A stretch of 44,550 bases of DNA from Streptomyces sp. B93 (lineage in GTDB: Bacteria; Actinomycetota; Actinomycetes; Streptomycetales; Streptomycetaceae), in the NCBI RefSeq assembly GCF_018070565.1, contig NZ_JAGPXL010000053.1:1-44550 (forward strand). Reading direction: 5' to 3'. This document shows, piece after piece, positions 1-7,679 of this stretch. Made by a program: the position numbers and the translations under genes. Within the stretch, counting starts at the first letter, position 1; each line of letters starts with the position of its first letter. A model generated the notes under the pieces. It ran no database searches and was not told where the DNA came from. It was given only the letters and a program-made list of their open reading frames with translations.

Positions 1-126
1 ACCGGCTCAAGCGCCACCGGGCCGTCGCCACCCGCTACGACAAACTCGCCGTCCGCTACGAAGCGACCGTGCTGATCGCAGCCATCAACGAGTGGCTGTG
101 ACCAGCACTTTCACAACAGGCCCTAG
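1..126 (+). mobile_element. Right end of an IS5-type insertion sequence (truncated by window)
   Basis: The first 101 bases read in frame as the C-terminal end of a transposase, ending with the residues RYEATVLIAAINEWL and a TGA at 99-101. The pattern RYDKLAV..Y.A.V..A....WL is typical of the C-terminus of actinobacterial IS5-family DDE transposases. The bases just after the stop (about 104-126, CACTTTCACAACAGGCCCTA region) look like the terminal inverted repeat of such an element. The other end lies outside the window, so the matching repeat and target duplication cannot be checked. Confidence 0.65.
3..101 (+). CDS. IS5-family transposase, C-terminal fragment (cut by window start)
   Basis: This is an open frame of 33 codons running into the window edge; only the extreme C-terminus is visible, so the catalytic DDE residues cannot be inspected. 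The Arg/Lys-rich start followed by RYDKLAVRYEATVLIAAINEWL-type residues matches the tail of IS5-family transposases in Streptomyces. Whether the complete gene is intact is unknown from this window. Confidence 0.65.
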   Translation, partial: RLKRHRAVATRYDKLAVRYEATVLIAAINEWL

Positions 127-270
127 ACGGCCATCGGGGGCCAGCGCGTCCAGGTACTCCTGGGCCACAGCCGGAGAGCGTCCTCCAAGTCGCCCTCTCC
201 CGCCACCAGTTCCCCCAGTCGGCCTGCCGGTCACCCCTCCCCATGGCCGTGCGCCGCCACGAACGGGCCG

Positions 271-633
271 TCAGCCCCGCAGACGCTCCGCGAGCTGTTC
301 CCTGTCCCGCAGGAACCAGAGCTGACGCCCGCCATTGCTCTCCCGCACGAAGTCCTCCAGCGCCGAACTCGCTGCAAGGTGCCGCGAGATGTCCCCGAGC
401 ACCACCAGGCCCACCCCGTACTGGGCGAACTTCTGGACGACGTACCCGGCGACGCGCGTACGCAGCTGGAAGAAGTCGTCAGCGAAACGCTCGGCCGGGA
501 CGACGACCCACTGGGCGCCCTGGTAACCGGCGTCGCCGATCAGGTCCAACGCGTCACGTTCACCACCGATGGCCGCCCCCTCGGCGGCGCACACCAACAC
601 GGGGACGTCATGGAACTTCTCCAGGTGGGTCAT
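271..633 (-). CDS. DUF4180 domain protein
   Basis: A 120-residue soluble protein that I recognise as a DUF4180 protein from the run HDVPVLVCAAEG..., the central WVVVPAERFADDFFQLRT, the motif GDISRHLAASSAL and the C-terminal FVRESNGGRQLWFL. Its biochemical function is not known to me; members are small cytoplasmic proteins common in actinobacteria. I chose the ATG at 633 because family members begin a few residues before HDVPVLV. An upstream ATG at 696 would add 21 residues that do not look conserved. The gene is divergent from the excisionase-like gene at 741 and lies close to an IS end. Confidence 0.8.
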   Translation of the reverse strand: MTHLEKFHDVPVLVCAAEGAAIGGERDALDLIGDAGYQGAQWVVVPAERFADDFFQLRTRVAGYVVQKFAQYGVGLVVLGDISRHLAASSALEDFVRESNGGRQLWFLRDREQLAERLRG

Positions 634-740
634 GCCCGCCAGGCTACAGCAGTACACCGCCCGTGGGATTACCCAAGATTCCCTTTCATTACGCATCACT
701 CCCCATGCTGGCTGGATATTGGGCGCGTTAAGGTGCGTTT

Positions 741-1190
741 ATGGAATCACCCCTGTACTCAGTGGAGCAGGTAGCCGAGCGGCTCGGGCTGCATGTGCGG
801 ACCGTGCGCAAGTACGTGCGCGAGGGCCGACTCAAGGCGGTCAAGATCGGCAAGCAGTACCGGATCACGCACGAGGACGTCGAGGCGTTCACCGGGCTCC
901 CCCTGCCCACGACCGCGCGGGAGCCCGCCGTGCGCCACCGGCGCGTCGAGGTCTCCAGCATCGTGGAGATCGACGCGGTCGACACCGGGACGGCCCACCG
1001 CATCGCCACTCTGCTCACGGCCGCGCCCGCGGGGCGGGACGCGGGCGGCCCCCCGCTGCGCGTGGAGACGGTCTACGACGAGGAGCGGGCGCGCATGAAG
1101 GTCATCGTCCTGGGCGGCCCGGCCGACACCGCGCGACTGCTGGAGTACGTGAGCATGGTGGCCGAGGCCCCACCCGCCCCACACTCTTGA
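741..1190 (+). CDS. Excisionase/MerR-type helix-turn-helix DNA-binding protein
   Basis: A 149-residue protein. Residues 5-55 form a winged helix-turn-helix of the excisionase type (YSVEQVAERLGLHVRTVRKY, then EGRLKAVKIGKQYRI and HEDVEAF). The remaining ~90 residues look like a small alpha/beta regulatory domain (VEVSSIVEIDAVD..., MKVIVLGGPADTARLLEYV) that I do not recognise. No integrase is next to it, so a role as transcription regulator is more likely than as a recombination directionality factor. A good ribosome site (AAGGTG) sits 6 bases before the ATG. Its stop codon overlaps the -35 box of the promoter for the following GH5 gene. Confidence 0.75.
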   Translation: MESPLYSVEQVAERLGLHVRTVRKYVREGRLKAVKIGKQYRITHEDVEAFTGLPLPTTAREPAVRHRRVEVSSIVEIDAVDTGTAHRIATLLTAAPAGRDAGGPPLRVETVYDEERARMKVIVLGGPADTARLLEYVSMVAEAPPAPHS

Positions 1191-1215
1191 CCGGTCACCA
1201 TCAAGCCCCTAATCT
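1187..1215 (+). promoter_or_regulatory. Promoter of the GH5 hydrolase gene
   Basis: TTGACC at 1187-1192 and TAATCT at 1210-1215 are separated by 17 bases, a near-ideal housekeeping-sigma promoter for this genus. Transcription would begin near 1222, directly in front of the palindrome at 1225-1243. Confidence 0.75.
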
Positions 1216-1224
1216 CCGGGCATC

Positions 1225-1243
1225 GTAAGGAAGCTTTCCTTAC
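1225..1243. promoter_or_regulatory. CsnR-like operator upstream of the GH5 gene
   Basis: The 19-mer GTAAGGAAGCTTTCCTTAC has perfect 8-base inverted arms (GTAAGGAA/TTCCTTAC) around a 3-base centre. It sits just downstream of the inferred start point, where a bound repressor would block transcription. Sixteen of 21 aligned positions match the box at 2978-2998 before the ROK repressor gene. It resembles the palindromic boxes reported for the chitosanase repressor CsnR, as far as I remember them. Confidence 0.75.
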
Positions 1244-1321
1244 AGTTCGACGGCGGCGATCCCCTGCCCCACACCTCGCCGCCCGCCACCTCCCCACATC
1301 CCCCACACCCACGAGGTCCTG

Positions 1322-2860
1322 ATGCGCAGACCCGTGTCCACTCTCCTCACCGCCGCACTCATCGCCGCCCTGGGCTTCGGCCTGGCCCCTTCCCCCGCCT
1401 CCGCCTCCCCCACCACCTCCACCTCCGCCTCCGCCTCCGTCCCCACCGGCACCGTCCGCATAGCCGCCCACCCGGCATGGCAGCCGAACACCGCATACGC
1501 CGTGGGCGCACGAGTCTCGTACGGCGGCAAGGACTACGAGTGCCTTCAGAGCCACACCTCCCTGACCGGCTGGGAGCCCTCCAGCACCCCCGCGCTGTGG
1601 AAGCTCCTCGGCGACGGCAGCGGGGGCACGGACACCACGGCCCCCTCGACACCGACCGGCCTGCGCGCCACCGGCAGTACGTCCTCCTCCGTGTCGCTGG
1701 CCTGGAACGCGTCCACGGACAATGTGGGCGTGACCGGATACCTGCTGTACCGCGACGGCTCCCAGATCGCCACGACGGCGGGCACCTCGTACACCGTGGG
1801 CGGCCTGGCGCCGGGCACGGCCCACACCTTCGCCGTCCGCGCCAGGGACGCCGCGGGCAACACGTCGTCCGCCTCCGGCCCAGTGACCGTCACCACCCAG
1901 GGCGGGACGACACCGGGCAGCACCCCCGCCCAGGTCAACGGGCGGCTGAAGGTGTGCGGTGTGCAGCTGTGCAACCAGTACGGCAGGCCCATCCAGCTGC
2001 GCGGCATGAGCAGTCACGGCCTCCAGTGGTACGGCCACTGCCTCACCGACGGCTCCCTGGACGCCCTCGCCCGTGACTGGAACGCCGACGTCCTGCGCAT
2101 CTCCCTGTATGTGCAGGAGGGCGGCTACGAGACCAACCCGAGGATGTTCACCGACCGGGTGCACCAGCTCATCGAGATGGCCACGGCGCGCGGCATGTAC
2201 GCGCTCGTCGACTGGCACCAGCTCACGCCCGGCGACCCCCACCACAACCTCGACCGCGCCAAGACGTTCTTCACCGAGATCGCCCAGCGCCACCGCGGCA
2301 AGACCAACCTGCTCTACGACATCGCCAACGAGCCCAACGGGGTGAGCTGGTCACGCGTCAAGTCCTACGCCGAGCAGCTCATCCCCGTCATCCGCGCCCA
2401 GGACCCGGCCACCCCCATCCTCATCGGCACCCACGGCTGGGGCTCCCTCGGCGTCTCCGACGGCCGGGACGAGACCGACGTCATCAACAACCCGGTCCAG
2501 GCGACCAACATCATGTACACGTTCCATTTCTACGCGGCCTCGCACGGCCAGGAGTACCGGAACGCGCTCGACCGGGCGTCGGACCGGATTCCCGTCTTCG
2601 TCACCGAGTTCGGAACTCAGGAGGCCTCCGGCGACGGCACGGACAACTTCGCCCGCGCCCAGCAGTACCTCGATCTGATGGGCGCCAAGAAGATCAGCTG
2701 GGTCAACTGGAACTTCTCCGACGACCACCGCTCCGGCGCCGTGTTCAAGGCCGGTACCTGCAACAACAACGGGCCCTGGGCGGGGACGAGTTCACTGAAG
2801 CCCGCGGGTGTCTGGGTCCGCGACCGCATCAGGACGCCGGACTCCTTCCCCACGGGCTGA
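1322..2860 (+). CDS. Secreted CBM5/12-FnIII-GH5 glycoside hydrolase, probable chitosanase
   Basis: A 512-residue exported enzyme. It has a signal peptide (residues 1 to about 29), a CBM5/12-type chitin/cellulose-binding module (about 51-97, WQPNTAYAVGARVSYGGKDY), a fibronectin III linker domain (about 105-193) and a GH5 TIM-barrel domain (about 210-505). The GH5 catalytic glutamates appear to be E337 in IANEPNG (acid/base) and E429 in FVTEFG (nucleophile); H402 lies in TFHFY. GH5 enzymes are mostly endoglucanases, but some Streptomyces members are chitosanases. The chitin-binding module, the downstream chitosan/glucosamine-type operon and the shared operator favour chitosan as substrate; this remains inference. 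It has its own promoter and a strong terminator. Confidence 0.85.
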   Translation: MRRPVSTLLTAALIAALGFGLAPSPASASPTTSTSASASVPTGTVRIAAHPAWQPNTAYAVGARVSYGGKDYECLQSHTSLTGWEPSSTPALWKLLGDGSGGTDTTAPSTPTGLRATGSTSSSVSLAWNASTDNVGVTGYLLYRDGSQIATTAGTSYTVGGLAPGTAHTFAVRARDAAGNTSSASGPVTVTTQGGTTPGSTPAQVNGRLKVCGVQLCNQYGRPIQLRGMSSHGLQWYGHCLTDGSLDALARDWNADVLRISLYVQEGGYETNPRMFTDRVHQLIEMATARGMYALVDWHQLTPGDPHHNLDRAKTFFTEIAQRHRGKTNLLYDIANEPNGVSWSRVKSYAEQLIPVIRAQDPATPILIGTHGWGSLGVSDGRDETDVINNPVQATNIMYTFHFYAASHGQEYRNALDRASDRIPVFVTEFGTQEASGDGTDNFARAQQYLDLMGAKKISWVNWNFSDDHRSGAVFKAGTCNNNGPWAGTSSLKPAGVWVRDRIRTPDSFPTG

Positions 2861-2884
2861 CCCGCGCCGCACTCCACCCCGACC

Positions 2885-2920
2885 GCCCCCGCCGGTAACG
2901 CTTCCGTTGCCGACGGGGGC
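2885..2920 (+). terminator. Rho-independent-type hairpin after the GH5 gene
   Basis: Left arm 2885-2899 and right arm 2906-2920 pair over 15 positions with one mismatch (2892/2913) and one G-T wobble, closing a 6-base loop. There is no long T run, as is usual for GC-rich actinobacterial terminators. It separates the GH5 transcript from the ROK operon. Confidence 0.7.
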
Positions 2921-2936
2921 ATCCCGCGACCGGGTA

Positions 2937-2966
2937 TTGACTGCCGTAGGAGGGCCGTCCTACCGT
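2937..2966 (+). promoter_or_regulatory. Promoter of the csn-type operon with an internal palindrome
   Basis: TTGACT at 2937-2942 and TACCGT at 2961-2966 (18-base spacing) form a plausible promoter. The spacer contains the palindrome GTAGGAGGGCCGTCCTAC (2946-2963), which has one mismatched pair only, so a second regulator may bind between -35 and -10. Confidence 0.55.
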
Positions 2967-2977
2967 CCTCCCCAACC

Positions 2978-2998
2978 GATAGGAAACTTTGCTAACAG
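2978..2998. promoter_or_regulatory. CsnR-like operator upstream of the ROK repressor gene
   Basis: GATAGGAAACTTTGCTAACAG lies about 12 bases after the -10 box at 2961-2966 and matches the GH5-gene box at 1225-1245 in 16 of 21 positions, including the core AGGAA.CTTT.CT. Its position fits autorepression of the operon by the ROK protein. Confidence 0.7.
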
Positions 2999-3069
2999 TA
3001 CGCGGGCGGAGCCTGGCGCCGAAGGCGGCAGAATGACTCCACCAGCGTCGAAAGGCAGGTGCGACCGTC

Positions 3070-4293
3070 ATGGCGGGGACGACCCAGGGCAGTCCGGGGA
3101 CACCGGGCACCCCCAGCGTGCTGCGTGCCATGAACGACCGCGCCGCCCTGGACCTGCTGCTGGAGCACGGCAGCCTCTCGCGGACCCGGATCGGCAAGCT
3201 CACCGGCCTGTCGAAGCCGACCGCCTCCCAGCTCCTCGCCCGCCTCGAAGGCGCCGGGCTCGTCGTCGTCACCGGCACCAGCGAGGGCCGCCCCGGCCCT
3301 GGCGCCCAGCTGTACGCCCTCAACGCCAAAGTCGCCCACGCCGCCGGACTCGACGTCAACGAACACCGCATCCGCGCCGCCGTCGCCGACATCACCGGCA
3401 CCGTCGTCGGCGAGCACGAACTGCGCACCGGCGGCCGTACCGGCGTCGGTGTCGTCCGGCAGGTCACCGACGCCCTCGACGGCGCGGTCAAGGCCGCCGG
3501 GCTCACCCGGGGCGATGTGCGGCGCCTGGTCATCGGCACCCCCGGTGCCTTCGACCCGGCCACCGGACGCCTGCGGTACGCCTCCCACCTGCCCGGCTGG
3601 CACTCCCCCACCCTGCTGACGGAGCTGGCTGCGGCGCTGCCGATGCCGTTCGAGTACGAGAACGACGTCAATCTCGTCGCCGTAGCCGAACAGCGCCTCG
3701 GCGCAGCCCGCGGCCACTCCGACTTCGTACTGCTGTGGAACGAGTCGGGCATCGGCGCCGCCCTCGTCCTCGGCGGTCGGCTGCACCGCGGCTTCACCGG
3801 CGGCGCCGGAGAGGTGGGTTTCCTGCCGGTGCCCGGCACCCCGCTGGTCCGCCAGGTCACCAAGGCCAACTCCGGTGGCTTCCAGGAACTCGCGGGTGTC
3901 CAGGCCGTGCCCCGGCTCGCCCGCGACGTCGGCATCGACACGCCCGACCGCCCCTATGTGGCCGTGGCGAGCGACCTGCTCGCCCGTGCCGCCAAGGTCC
4001 ACCGCGACGACAGCCGGTACGAGGAGTTGCTCGACCGGTACGCGGAGCGGCTCGCCACCGGACTCGCCGCACTCGTCGCCGTACTCGACCCCGAGCTGAT
4101 CGTGCTCTCCGGGGATGTGCTCGTCGCCGGTGGCGAACCCCTGCGGACCCGCCTCCAGTCCGAGCTGGCCGACCTCGCGGCGTCACGGCCGCGGCTCGCC
4201 CTGACCGCCGTACCCCAGGCCCCCGTCCTGCGCGGGGCGCTCGAGAGCGCCCTCGCCACCACCCGCGACGAGGTCTTCGACACCTCGCGCTGA
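3070..4293 (+). CDS. csnR: ROK-family transcriptional repressor, CsnR-like
   Basis: A 407-residue ROK protein: an N-terminal MarR-like winged helix (about 20-80, with LSRTRIGKLTGLSKPTASQL as the DNA-binding helices) followed by the sugar-kinase-like ROK fold (about 90-400; ENDVNLVAVAEQRLGAARG and NESGIGAALVLGG are characteristic). The usual cysteine zinc cluster of ROK proteins is missing; the corresponding stretch reads VTKANSGGFQEL. Gene order (repressor, binding protein, two permeases, GH4 enzyme, kinase) is that of the chitosanase-repressor operon csnR-K of S. coelicolor/lividans as I remember it. It most likely represses this operon and the GH5 gene until a glucosamine oligomer or phosphate derivative binds. 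Confidence 0.85.
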   Translation: MAGTTQGSPGTPGTPSVLRAMNDRAALDLLLEHGSLSRTRIGKLTGLSKPTASQLLARLEGAGLVVVTGTSEGRPGPGAQLYALNAKVAHAAGLDVNEHRIRAAVADITGTVVGEHELRTGGRTGVGVVRQVTDALDGAVKAAGLTRGDVRRLVIGTPGAFDPATGRLRYASHLPGWHSPTLLTELAAALPMPFEYENDVNLVAVAEQRLGAARGHSDFVLLWNESGIGAALVLGGRLHRGFTGGAGEVGFLPVPGTPLVRQVTKANSGGFQELAGVQAVPRLARDVGIDTPDRPYVAVASDLLARAAKVHRDDSRYEELLDRYAERLATGLAALVAVLDPELIVLSGDVLVAGGEPLRTRLQSELADLAASRPRLALTAVPQAPVLRGALESALATTRDEVFDTSR

Positions 4294-4422
4294 CCGTCAC
4301 CGCCCGCCCGACCCCGGCGCCGCCGCGCCAGGGGTCCGACCCAGCACACCCGTTTTCCCGACCAGCACGTCCGTTCCGCCTTCCCCACGCCGTTCGTCCT
4401 CGCCACCGGGAGACACACCGCC

Positions 4423-5760
4423 ATGCCCGTACACCCGCGCAGAACCGCCGCCGCGATAGCCGCCACCGCCTCGATCGCCCTGTTCGCCTCCGCCTGCACC
4501 GGCTCCGCGAACAACGCCGCGACCGACGACCCCGACGCCGAGACCACCATCACCTTCTGGCACGGCTGGTCGGCGCCGTCCGAGGTCAAGGCGATCGAGG
4601 ACAACGTGGACCGCTTCGAGAAGGCGCACCCGAACATCAAGGTGAAGGTCGTCGGCAACATCAACGACGACAAGCTCAACCAGGCGCTGCGGGCGGGCGG
4701 TTCGAACGGGCCCGACGTCGTCTCCTCGTTCACCACCGCCAATGTCGGCAAGTTCTGCGCGTCCGGAGCGCTCGCGGACCTGAAGCCCTTCCTCGAGAAG
4801 GACCGGGTCGACCTGGACGCGACCTTCCCGAAGGTCCTCCAGGAGTACACCCAGTTCGAGGGCACGCGCTGCGCGCTGCCGCTGCTCTCCGACGCGTACG
4901 GCCTCTACTACAACAAGGACGCCTTCGAGGAGGCCGGAATCAGCGCGCCGCCGAAGACCTGGTCGGAGTTCACCGAGGCCGCGAAGAAGCTGACGAAGAC
5001 CAGGGGCGACTCGTACGAACAGCTCGGCTTCATGCCGAACTACCTCGGTTACGAGACGGTCGTGTCGCACTACATGTCCCAGTGGGACCACCGGTACTTC
5101 GACGAGGAGGGCAAGTCGGCGATCGCCGAGGACCCGGCGTTCGCCGAGATGATGACGTATCAGAAGTCGCTGGTGGAGGAGCTGGGCGGCTTCAGGAAGC
5201 TCGACAAGTACCGCACCACCTTCGGGGACGAGTGGGGCGCCGAGCACCCCTTCCACACCGGGCAGGTCGCCATGCAGCTCGACGGCGAGTGGCGGCTGAA
5301 CTTCATCGAGGACGCCGGGGTCGACTTCGAGGTGGGCGTGGCCCCGCTGCCCGTCGCCGACGACGAGGTGGACGAGTACGGCAAGGGCTACCTCTCCGGC
5401 ACGATCATGGGCATCGCCCCGGGGAGCGACAAGCAGAACGCCGCCTGGGAGCTGGTCAAGTACATGACCATGGACACGGACGCGGTGGTGAGCTTCGCCA
5501 ACGCCATCGGCAACGTGCCCTCCACCCTGGACGCGCTGAAGTCCCCCGACCTGAAGTTCGACGACCGGTTCAAGGTCTTCCTCGAGATCGCCCAGCACCC
5601 CGAGTCCACCACCTCGGACAACGCCGTCAACGGCTCCGCCTACCAGGACACCCTCACCGACTTCGCCCAGAAGTACGAGAAGGGCCAGGTCACCGACCTG
5701 AAGAAGGGCCTTGAGGAGACCGCCGCCCAGATCGACCGTGACATCGCCCGGGCGAAGTGA
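4423..5760 (+). CDS. csnE: ABC sugar-binding lipoprotein of the csn-type operon
   Basis: A 445-residue family 1 extracellular solute-binding protein. The signal peptide ends in a lipobox LFASAC with the lipidated cysteine at residue 25; the mature part begins TGSANNAATDD and continues with the typical TITFWHGWS strand. GPDVVSSFTTANVGKF and YGLYYNKDAFEEAGI are standard features of carbohydrate-binding members. It would capture the oligosaccharide (by context glucosamine/chitosan oligomers) at the outer face of the membrane and hand it to the two permeases that follow. A GGGAG ribosome site stands before the ATG. A 129-base gap separates it from the repressor gene. Confidence 0.85.
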   Translation: MPVHPRRTAAAIAATASIALFASACTGSANNAATDDPDAETTITFWHGWSAPSEVKAIEDNVDRFEKAHPNIKVKVVGNINDDKLNQALRAGGSNGPDVVSSFTTANVGKFCASGALADLKPFLEKDRVDLDATFPKVLQEYTQFEGTRCALPLLSDAYGLYYNKDAFEEAGISAPPKTWSEFTEAAKKLTKTRGDSYEQLGFMPNYLGYETVVSHYMSQWDHRYFDEEGKSAIAEDPAFAEMMTYQKSLVEELGGFRKLDKYRTTFGDEWGAEHPFHTGQVAMQLDGEWRLNFIEDAGVDFEVGVAPLPVADDEVDEYGKGYLSGTIMGIAPGSDKQNAAWELVKYMTMDTDAVVSFANAIGNVPSTLDALKSPDLKFDDRFKVFLEIAQHPESTTSDNAVNGSAYQDTLTDFAQKYEKGQVTDLKKGLEETAAQIDRDIARAK

Positions 5761-5777
5761 CGGCCGGAGCGGCCACC

Positions 5778-6776
5778 ATGAGCACGGACACCCTGCCCGC
5801 GCGGGAGGCGGTGGCCCCGGCCGCCGCCTCCCCCGCCCGGCGCCGCGCCCTGCGGTCCAAACGCCGCCGGGAGGCGCTGCGCACCCTGGCCTTCATGTCG
5901 CCCTGGCTGATCGGGTTCGGCGTCTTCTTCGCCTATCCGCTCGTCTCCACCGTGTACTTCTCGCTGATGAGGTACGACGGCCTCAACCCGCCGACCTGGC
6001 GCGGCCTCGACAACTGGACATACGTCCTGACCGACTTGCCGAAGTTCTGGCCCGCGATGCAGAACACGCTGTGGCTCGCGGTCGTCATGGTCGCTTGCCG
6101 CGTCGTCTTCGGACTGGGCACCGGGCTGCTCATCACCAAGGTCAAGACGGGGACCGGCGTCTTCCGGACCCTGTTCTACCTGCCCTATCTGGCCCCGCCG
6201 GTGGCCGCGACCCTCGCCTTCGTCTTCCTGCTCAACCCGGGCACCGGGCCGGTCAACTCCCTCCTGGAGGCGGCCGGTCTGCCCGCGCCCTCCTGGTTCA
6301 ACGACGCCGACTGGTCCAAGCCCGCGCTGACGGTCCTCGCCGTGTGGGGCGTCGGCGACCTGATGGTGATCTTCATGGCGGCGCTGCTCGACGTCCCCAA
6401 GGAGCAGTACGAGGCCGCCGAGCTGGACGGCGCCTCGGCCTGGCAGCGGTTCCGGTACGTGACCCTGCCGAACATCTCGCCGATCGTCCTCTTCGCCGTC
6501 GTCACCGGGATCATCGGCGCGATGCAGTACTACACCCAGCCGATCGTGGCCTCCAAGGTCGCCTCCGGCGTCATCGGCGGCTCCGGCCAGACGTTCGAGC
6601 CGGGTTACCCGGACGACTCCACGCTCACGCTGCCGCAGCTCGTCTACAGCCTCGGATTCGGACGCTTCGACTACGGCGCCGCCTGTGTCGTCGCCCTCGT
6701 CCTCTTCGCCCTGTCCATGACCTTCACCGCGCTGCTGATGCGCCGGCGCGGCGGCCTGATCGGCTCGGGTGACTGA
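5778..6776 (+). CDS. csnF: ABC sugar permease (MalF type)
   Basis: About 332 residues. It has the six-helix pattern of binding-protein-dependent inner-membrane permeases: a first helix near LAFMSPWLIGFGVFFAYPLV, a periplasmic loop, and the cytoplasmic EAA loop (EAAELDGASAWQRFRYVTLP) that docks the ATPase. The ATG at 5778 has GGCCGGAG about 9 bases upstream; a GTG at 5757 overlapping the preceding stop is the alternative start. It is translationally close to the lipoprotein gene and to the second permease, so they probably form one transporter. No ATP-binding gene is present in the locus. Confidence 0.85.
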   Translation: MSTDTLPAREAVAPAAASPARRRALRSKRRREALRTLAFMSPWLIGFGVFFAYPLVSTVYFSLMRYDGLNPPTWRGLDNWTYVLTDLPKFWPAMQNTLWLAVVMVACRVVFGLGTGLLITKVKTGTGVFRTLFYLPYLAPPVAATLAFVFLLNPGTGPVNSLLEAAGLPAPSWFNDADWSKPALTVLAVWGVGDLMVIFMAALLDVPKEQYEAAELDGASAWQRFRYVTLPNISPIVLFAVVTGIIGAMQYYTQPIVASKVASGVIGGSGQTFEPGYPDDSTLTLPQLVYSLGFGRFDYGAACVVALVLFALSMTFTALLMRRRGGLIGSGD

Positions 6777-6778
6777 CC

Positions 6779-7669
6779 ATGACCTCCACACCTGTCTCCG
6801 CCCCCGCCGAAGTCCACGGCCGAAGGCCCCCCGCCGGCGTCCGGCGCAAGGCGCTGCTGCACTGGATCGGCGTCCACTCGCTCGCCCTCGCGGCGGCCCT
6901 GTTCTTCGTCCTGCCCTTCGTCTTCATCCTGCTGACCTCGCTGATGAGCAACCAGCAGGCGCTGACCCGCGACCTCACCCCCGACTCCTGGCACTGGGAC
7001 AACTACGTCCAGGTCTTCCGCGCCCCCGGCTTCGTCACCTGGTGGAAGAACTCCCTGCTCTACGCCGGGCTCGGCACCGTCCTGGTGGTGGTGTCGTCCG
7101 TCCCCGTGGCGTACGCGCTGGCCAAGTTCCGCTTCCGCGGCCGTCATCTGTCGCTGCTGCTCGTCATCTCGATGATGATGCTGCCGCCGCAGGTGGTGAT
7201 CATCCCGATGTACCTGTTCTGGGCGAAGCAGCTCGACCTGTCCGGCACCCTGTGGCCGCTGATCATCCCGATGGCCTTCGGTGACGCCTTCGCCATCTTC
7301 CTGCTGCGGCAGTTCCTGCTGACCATCCCGAACGAGTACGTCGAGGCCGCCCGGATCGACGGTTGCGGCGAACTGCGCACCCTGGTCCGGGTGGTCCTGC
7401 CGATGGCGAAGCCCGGAGTCGCCGCCGTGGCCCTGTTCCAGTTCTTCTACTGCTGGAACGACTACTTCGGGCCACAGATCTACGCCTCCGAGAACCCGGG
7501 TGCGTGGACCCTGAGCTACGGCCTGGAATCCTTCAAGGGCGCGCACCACACCGACTGGAATCTGACCATGGCCGCGACCGTCCTGGTCATGGCCCCCGTG
7601 ATCCTCGTGTTCTTCTTCGCCCAGAAGGCGTTCGTCGAGGGAGTCACACTGACCGGAGTGAAGGGCTGA
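6779..7669 (+). CDS. csnG: ABC sugar permease (MalG type)
   Basis: A 296-residue partner permease with six predicted membrane helices (for example LALAAALFFVLPFVFILLTS and LSLLLVISMMMLPPQVVIIP). The EAA loop is EAARIDGCGELRTLVRVVLP. It starts 2 bases after the stop of the MalF-type gene. Together with the lipoprotein it should import an oligosaccharide, using a shared MsiK-type ATPase encoded elsewhere. The C-terminus ...FVEGVTLTGVKG is the usual end of this family. Confidence 0.87.
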   Translation: MTSTPVSAPAEVHGRRPPAGVRRKALLHWIGVHSLALAAALFFVLPFVFILLTSLMSNQQALTRDLTPDSWHWDNYVQVFRAPGFVTWWKNSLLYAGLGTVLVVVSSVPVAYALAKFRFRGRHLSLLLVISMMMLPPQVVIIPMYLFWAKQLDLSGTLWPLIIPMAFGDAFAIFLLRQFLLTIPNEYVEAARIDGCGELRTLVRVVLPMAKPGVAAVALFQFFYCWNDYFGPQIYASENPGAWTLSYGLESFKGAHHTDWNLTMAATVLVMAPVILVFFFAQKAFVEGVTLTGVKG

Positions 7670-7679
7670 CGGACACATC

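Noticed and set aside
126..270. Possible gene fragment between the IS end and the DUF4180 gene
   Set aside because: Minus-strand phrases such as AQEYLDALAPDGRLG look protein-like, but frames change and no start or family could be supported.
1073..2293. Minus-strand frame with poly-Gly tract
   Set aside because: Antisense of the GH5 signal-peptide/linker region; the Gly run mirrors repeated codons of the Ser/Thr/Pro linker.
2808..5714. A 968-codon plus-strand open frame
   Set aside because: It runs out of frame through the ROK and lipoprotein genes and is Arg/Pro/Gly-rich, the usual shadow in GC-rich DNA.
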